Positions 59,520 to 64,000 of a DNA stretch of 64,000 bases are shown here, in pieces. Position numbers and translations under genes: made by a program. The notes under the pieces were generated by a model, which was given only the letters and a program-made list of their open reading frames with translations, made no database searches and was not told where the DNA came from. Positions within the stretch are counted from its first letter, which is position 1, and every line of letters starts with the position of its first letter. The stretch comes from Aphidius gifuensis (taxonomy: Eukaryota; Arthropoda; Insecta; Hymenoptera; Braconidae), in assembly GCF_014905175.1 (NCBI RefSeq), contig NC_057788.1, positions 18,818,154-18,882,153 of the forward strand. Reading direction: 5' to 3'.

Positions 59520-59960
59520 AAGTTAAATAATTAATAAATTGAAAAGCTATTGGCAAATGTATCTAAGAGAAGGAGGTAGCTAAATAAATAAATTAATAAG
59601 TAGTTTTCATTAATTCTTTAGTTAATGAAGAATAACTTAATGCCAATAGCTTTTTAATTTATTAATTATGGGCCATTAATTGCTAAGAAAAGGATGTAGC
59701 CAAATGAAATATTTTATAATCTATATTAATTCTACAACGATTTGGCACAAGAATTTTAATTTAATATAGGAATTATACTGCTGAGAAATTAATTTAAAGT
59801 GCAAATTAATTTATTTGCTTACATTCTTTTCTCAGCAACATTTCTCAATAGTTTTTTGATAAATTATTCATGGCATATGTATGTAAGGAAAAGATGTAAC
59901 TAAATAAATTATTCAATAGTCAAGATTAATTTCTCTGCAATATTTTCTATAATAAAAGAA
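59520..59960. repeat. Diverged relatives of the GCTAAGGAAAAG satellite
   Basis: AAGAGAAGGAGGTAGCTAAAT, AAGAAAAGGATGTAGCCAAAT and AAGGAAAAGATGTAACTAAAT recur with TTTATTTGCTTACATTCTTTTCTCAGC inverses. No gene. The region 59960-60450 shows nothing further. Confidence 0.55.
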
Positions 59961-60497
59961 AATTACGGTGTCAAATGGCAAAAATTACAATAAAAAAATG
60001 AGATAATAGACATGATATGTGGGCAAGGAGGGTTTTGACAGGTTCTAAGGAACATCATGAAATGCCAGGAAAAAAGATAGTTTCATTAGCTTGCAAAAAA
60101 AAAATAATAAATACAGTAATTATGAGATTATAATCAAACGGATAATTTAACATCACTCAATATCACAAATATATTTTCCCTGTCGTTCTTTATGAGGAAC
60201 GTATTATATTAATCCGGGAGACCTATTTGCCAAGTTGACCTCTTTCATCATATTGGCATACTTTAATATATTCCAGGCAAACTCCTGAGCGAATTTTTTA
60301 AAGAAGTCATAATATTAACTGTCAAATTATTTTCTCGTATAATGTTTTAATTCTAATAAAATTTTTTATACACGTTGATGAATTGATTTATTATTTATCG
60401 TGTAATAAAAAAAAAAACAGTTTGACAGCTGTGTACAGTGGTTGGAGCTGTGAGTCGGTTATTAACCGGTTATTAACCGCGTTTAATAACCGGTTAA

Positions 60498-61319
60498 GGT
60501 ACATTCTTAGCTACCTTCCGAATATAAAAATTTCTTGAAATTTATACAGTATGTAATTGAAATATTGATAAATCATTTCGTGAAATAATATATTATGTTA
60601 CAGACTTATTTTTTTTATAATAATTAATTACAGTTGGCTACTTTTAGAGAGGTTAAACATGGGCTCTTATGGGAGGAGATGTTTTAAATTTTTTTGATCA
60701 TAACTAAATTACATTTCTAAATATAAGATTTTATTAAAAAACTGATAGATAATAGTAAAAATAAGAAGGAATTTTTTAATACCTGGTTTATATGGGGTTA
60801 GAGTACTGATTTCGTTATTTTAATTAAAAATATGTGGTAAAAAGTTGTTTTTTTACTGATTTTCTAATGAAGAGCCATAATATTGAAAAAGCGGGAAAAT
60901 TTAAACTTGCATAAATAAAATTTGATTACAAAATAATGGAGCATCATAAATGCAAACATTAACGAAAATATTATTAAAAATGTTTTTATTAACTATATAA
61001 AATTGAGATTGATAATAAATATTAATATTAATTGGATATAAATAAAAAACTTCATACTGATACAAATCAGTGATGCATACAATATTGAAATGAATAAATA
61101 TTATAGAATAATTGTTTTTATCAATATATAGTTGGTTTTTATTGAAATATATTGCATAACATTAATTAATAATGGAAAAAATAAATTGTTAACACAAAAA
61201 AAATGATCACGAAAAGTTCAAACTTTTGGTTTTTTGGGGTTGGTATGACAAAATCTTCAATGTAAAAAGCATAGGATTTTATTTAAGACATGCCTACAAA
61301 ATCTAGCTAAGAATGTACC
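60498..61319. mobile_element. TTAA-flanked element (GGTACATTCTTAGCTA ends)
   Basis: The ends GGTACATTCTTAGCTA and TAGCTAAGAATGTACC are exact inverses, with TTAA on both sides (60494-60497, 61320-61323). A TTAA duplication suggests piggyBac-like mobilisation, but the termini are not the usual CCC type and no transposase is present. It sits inside an outer element with GGTTATTAACCG motifs (60450-60497 and 61324-61365). Confidence 0.82.
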
Positions 61320-61323
61320 TTAA

Positions 61324-62460
61324 TAACAGGCGGTTAAAAATTTTTCGGTTTTTAACCGAAAAAGGGAGGAGCCTGCGCACAAAAAACTGCGCGTACTTTA
61401 TACTGCGTATGTGTGTGCAAGGCTTAAAATATTATTTATTAATTTTAACAATAAAAATATTAATTTATTATAAATAATAATATTAACATTAAATTTTATT
61501 TATTTAATGTCAAAAAATTATGAATAATTAAATTATGTTAACAAAAATTCAATCGTGGTGTCAACTGAAAAATTTATGAACAAAAAAAGACAGTGAAAAA
61601 GGTAAACATCATAACAACTTTAAGGTTGTTTGTAAAAGACATCGTCGAACCAATATTTGTAGTTTGAGGGGCCCGTATATCGTAACGCTATATCTCATGC
61701 CCGGGTACCCGAAATTTTGTTGCGCTTCTGTCCGAAACCGGTTTTATGTGTCCGTGCATATACAGACAGACACTAACACACTACTGCTAGCGAGCAAGTA
61801 CAGTACACAGCTACATTATATGCGTGTGTGTCACGTTGTCGCATCACTTGCCGCGAGAAAGCAAATATTTTTTTTAAACTTGAATAACTTTAAAATCCGT
61901 GGCAAATATAACTTATTTTTTCAAATTATATCGTTTTTCATCTACAATTTGATGAAAAAGTTTTACATAGACAACGAATCTACTATATGCTGTTTAAGAA
62001 AAAAATTGTTTCGCACTATTCTGTTATAAAAGTTGTCAACTTTGACATTCATTATCTATAAAAGCTTGAAAAAATTGAAATAATTTGTCAAGATAGATAA
62101 TTATTTCATTTAAAAAATAAGCCTAATTAAAAAAAAATCGAGTAGAAACTCAAATATTTACAAACAACCTTAATTTTTATTGTTATTAATATTTTTTTAA
62201 ACATTTTTTTAAAAAATAAGAATTTTCAGTGATAAATTTCAAATAATTATATAACAATTAATTTTATAATTTGCAGTTGATGGGTATGTAATATTCAGTC
62301 TAGAGAGACTTGATTATTGTAAAAAGGAAAAATGAGATTAAACTCAGAGTTGACAGTCTACATTTTTGTTGTTGATATGTCATATATGTAAGTAAAAAAA
62401 GTAATTAAATTTAGTCCAAAGAGATTTAATAACAGTCCATATATTTTATAGATACCAATT
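61324..62460. other. Intergenic; short block repeated at 63360
   Basis: AATATAACTTATTTTTTCAA and CATCTACAATTTGAT occur at 61906-61952 and recur at 63373-63427. The plus-strand 121-codon frame at 61664 is GC-shifted at its start but has no recognisable features. Confidence 0.4.
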
Positions 62461-62466
62461 TTAACA

Positions 62467-62700
62467 ATGCGTCGTTCTGAATCTAAGGTTTGAAAACATT
62501 TTAATGTTGTTGCAAATCCTGAATGCAAATACAAGACGCAGGGAGTTTTAAATATTGTGGAAAAAAATATGTTTCAAATGCTGGTAGAATGATGAAGCAT
62601 CTTGCTCAAGAATGTCAAAATTGTGATGATGAAATTTAAACAAGATTTATGGAAATGATTGTGCCAAAAAATAAACTTGATGTCAATCATCTGAGCAAGT
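62467..62700 (+). pseudogene. BED-type zinc-finger relic, hAT transposase-like
   Basis: Reading with one frame change and one stop gives SKV-stop-KHFNVVANPECKY, then KYCGKKYVSNAGRMMKHLAQ and EC. The pattern aromatic-F, Cys pair, then H-L-x-x-x-C is that of BED fingers, which form the N-terminal DNA-binding domain of hAT transposases. Downstream residues run into stops. It could be the remains of an autonomous hAT related to the short hAT elements in this window; no termini were identified around it. Confidence 0.5.
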
Positions 62701-63479
62701 TGTAGCACTAATTAATGTCCAAAGAAAATCATGATAAATTGAATGCTTCTTTTGCACAAGCAATATATGCCAGAGCTTAAATTAACATTATTGTACTTAA
62801 AAAAGGGTTACAAGTATTAAATTTTAAAGTTCAAAGTACACCAAAAATTAATCATATAAAATTTAAAAACATATCTAGTTTTCAGTTAAGTTTGTCCCTT
62901 TATTTTTTCTTTTTTTTCTCATGAGAAAATTGCTTTTTTTTTCACCAAGGCAAGCAAGCGTGAATGTCCCCACCCGGCTTCCGTAAAAGAAAGCACCTAT
63001 TGAATACTGTACTCATATAAATGAAGGTTCTTTCACACCATTCTACTATTCTTGCTCAATTTTATTTTTATAATGTTGTCGAATTGCTCTGGACTTAGAA
63101 GCCATAATGCTTTGATATAAAATTTCGTTTTATAATGTTTGTCAGAGTGCCTAACTTTTTAAGAAATTCAAAAACGTACTCTAAAATGATTTTGAAGTTT
63201 TAAAAAAGTATATATCTAAAAAATTTGTTGTTTTTTTATAAAAAAGTGTGATATTGATTTAATAAAATGCAGAAGACATAATATTTTTTATCTGATCAAC
63301 ATATTTTAAAAATAAATTTCCAAGGAATTGAGTGGCTTGAATTAGCTCTATGCCGATAATATAGGTGGCTTTAAATATAACTTATTTTTTCAAATTATAT
63401 TCGTTTTTTTCTTATCTACAATTTGATAGAAAATTGGGCAGCGTTCGATAGCTGGCCGAGGCCAAAAATCCGGCCACTG

Positions 63480-63620
63480 CTATGTATTACAAAACGTAAA
63501 CAAACATAAACAAACGTAAACACCGAAAAATATAATTAACATATTACAAAGAAAAAAATAATTTGGCATCAAAACAAATTGTCAATTAAAATAGTGGGTG
63601 TATATTGTTGTTATCTGAAT
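63480..63620. repeat. Inverted copy of the right half of the 53488 element
   Basis: TTGGCATCAAAACAAATTGTCAATTAAAATAGTGGG-like sequence (63563-63598) and ACGTAAACACCGAAAAATAT (63518) are the inverse of 53690-53780. The outer terminus is not seen here. Confidence 0.7.
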
Positions 63621-63716
63621 TATTTAGCCTGTAAATTGTATTTTTTTTCAAAGTTAATGCTTCAAAACACATCAAAACATATCATAGGTGTGTTCGTTCA
63701 CTTTTCACACCGAGCG

Positions 63717-64000
63717 TATGCACGGAGCGTATGCAAGGAAGCGCTAGCGTTTTGCGGTCATTTGAAGAAACTGTAGTAACTAAAATTTACTGTTTATTTA
63801 TTGCTATTCGTTTTTTCCAGTTCTTTCGCTCTCTTTCATTATTATTAATTGGTAATTTGTTCTTGCGTCTGAGAAAAAATTATTAAATTAACAAAATAAA
63901 CACAATGACTGAAAATAACGAATGTTTTAGTAAATTTTAGTTACTAAAGTTTCTTCAAATGACCGCAAAACTCTAGCGCTTCCTTGCATACGCTCCGTGC
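63717..64000. repeat. Palindrome cut by the window end
   Basis: GCACGGAGCGTATGCAAGGA to TAAAATTTACTG (63717-63791) recurs inverted from about 63930 to the last base, with a loop of about 140 bases. Further sequence beyond 64000 is expected. Confidence 0.85.

Noticed and set aside
61664..62029. 121-codon plus-strand frame
   Set aside because: Second half is repeat sequence also found at 63360; no domain, signal or splice support.

Overview
Eukaryotic nuclear DNA, very AT-rich and dominated by repeats. Genes have short introns with GT..AG borders. Coding remnants point to an arthropod, most likely an insect: a neprilysin (M13 peptidase) relic, a BED-finger relic, a THAP-like relic, a CENP-B/pogo-like DNA-binding gene and fragments resembling Domino/p400 and neuroligin. 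A hymenopteran such as a parasitoid wasp would fit the AT content and the pseudogene set, but this is inference. A 100-N assembly gap lies at 10866-10965.

Layout. 1-9938: four tandem copies of a 2.47 kb unit. The first carries a 1.7 kb insertion and the fourth is cut by another element. 9939-13030: two mobile-element halves around the gap, a dead neprilysin fragment and a coding-phase minisatellite. 14056-21600: a six-exon gene with a 1.2 kb insertion in its last intron, a ~320 bp tandem repeat, then a truncated second copy of the gene's last two exons. 22000-23700: microsatellites and an inverted-repeat element. 24797-26786: a probable transposase-derived DNA-binding gene with a duplicated exon. 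28330-33470: repeats, a 1.5 kb giant palindrome and a hAT element. 33640-37650: two long satellites around a GC-rich island. 37690-39480: tRNA T-arm fragments and a hAT element. 39600-43560: a retroelement Gag with seven zinc-knuckle positions, split by a hAT element and followed by a 27 bp array. 45160-52000: a 199 bp palindromic satellite, interrupted by a GATC-rich array and a TG..CA solo-LTR-like element that itself holds two nested elements. 52870-55430: nested THAP/P-like, hAT-like and PIF/Harbinger-like elements. 55570-58016: exon debris and one apparently intact five-exon, four-span membrane-protein gene on the minus strand. 58200-64000: clustered inverted repeats, a TTAA-flanked element, a BED-finger relic and a palindrome at the window edge.

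Little here works together as a pathway; most of the window is transposon biology. The main signal is a group of elements whose outermost ~12 bases are shared (CCC, a few variable bases, then G(T/C)GGAAA or close), while each has its own short, repeated, partly palindromic core sequence. Where an empty site can be read, the target duplication is 2 bp. A second, unrelated family (14056, 18318, 28330) also has a copy-specific hairpin core that is shared between its own two ends.
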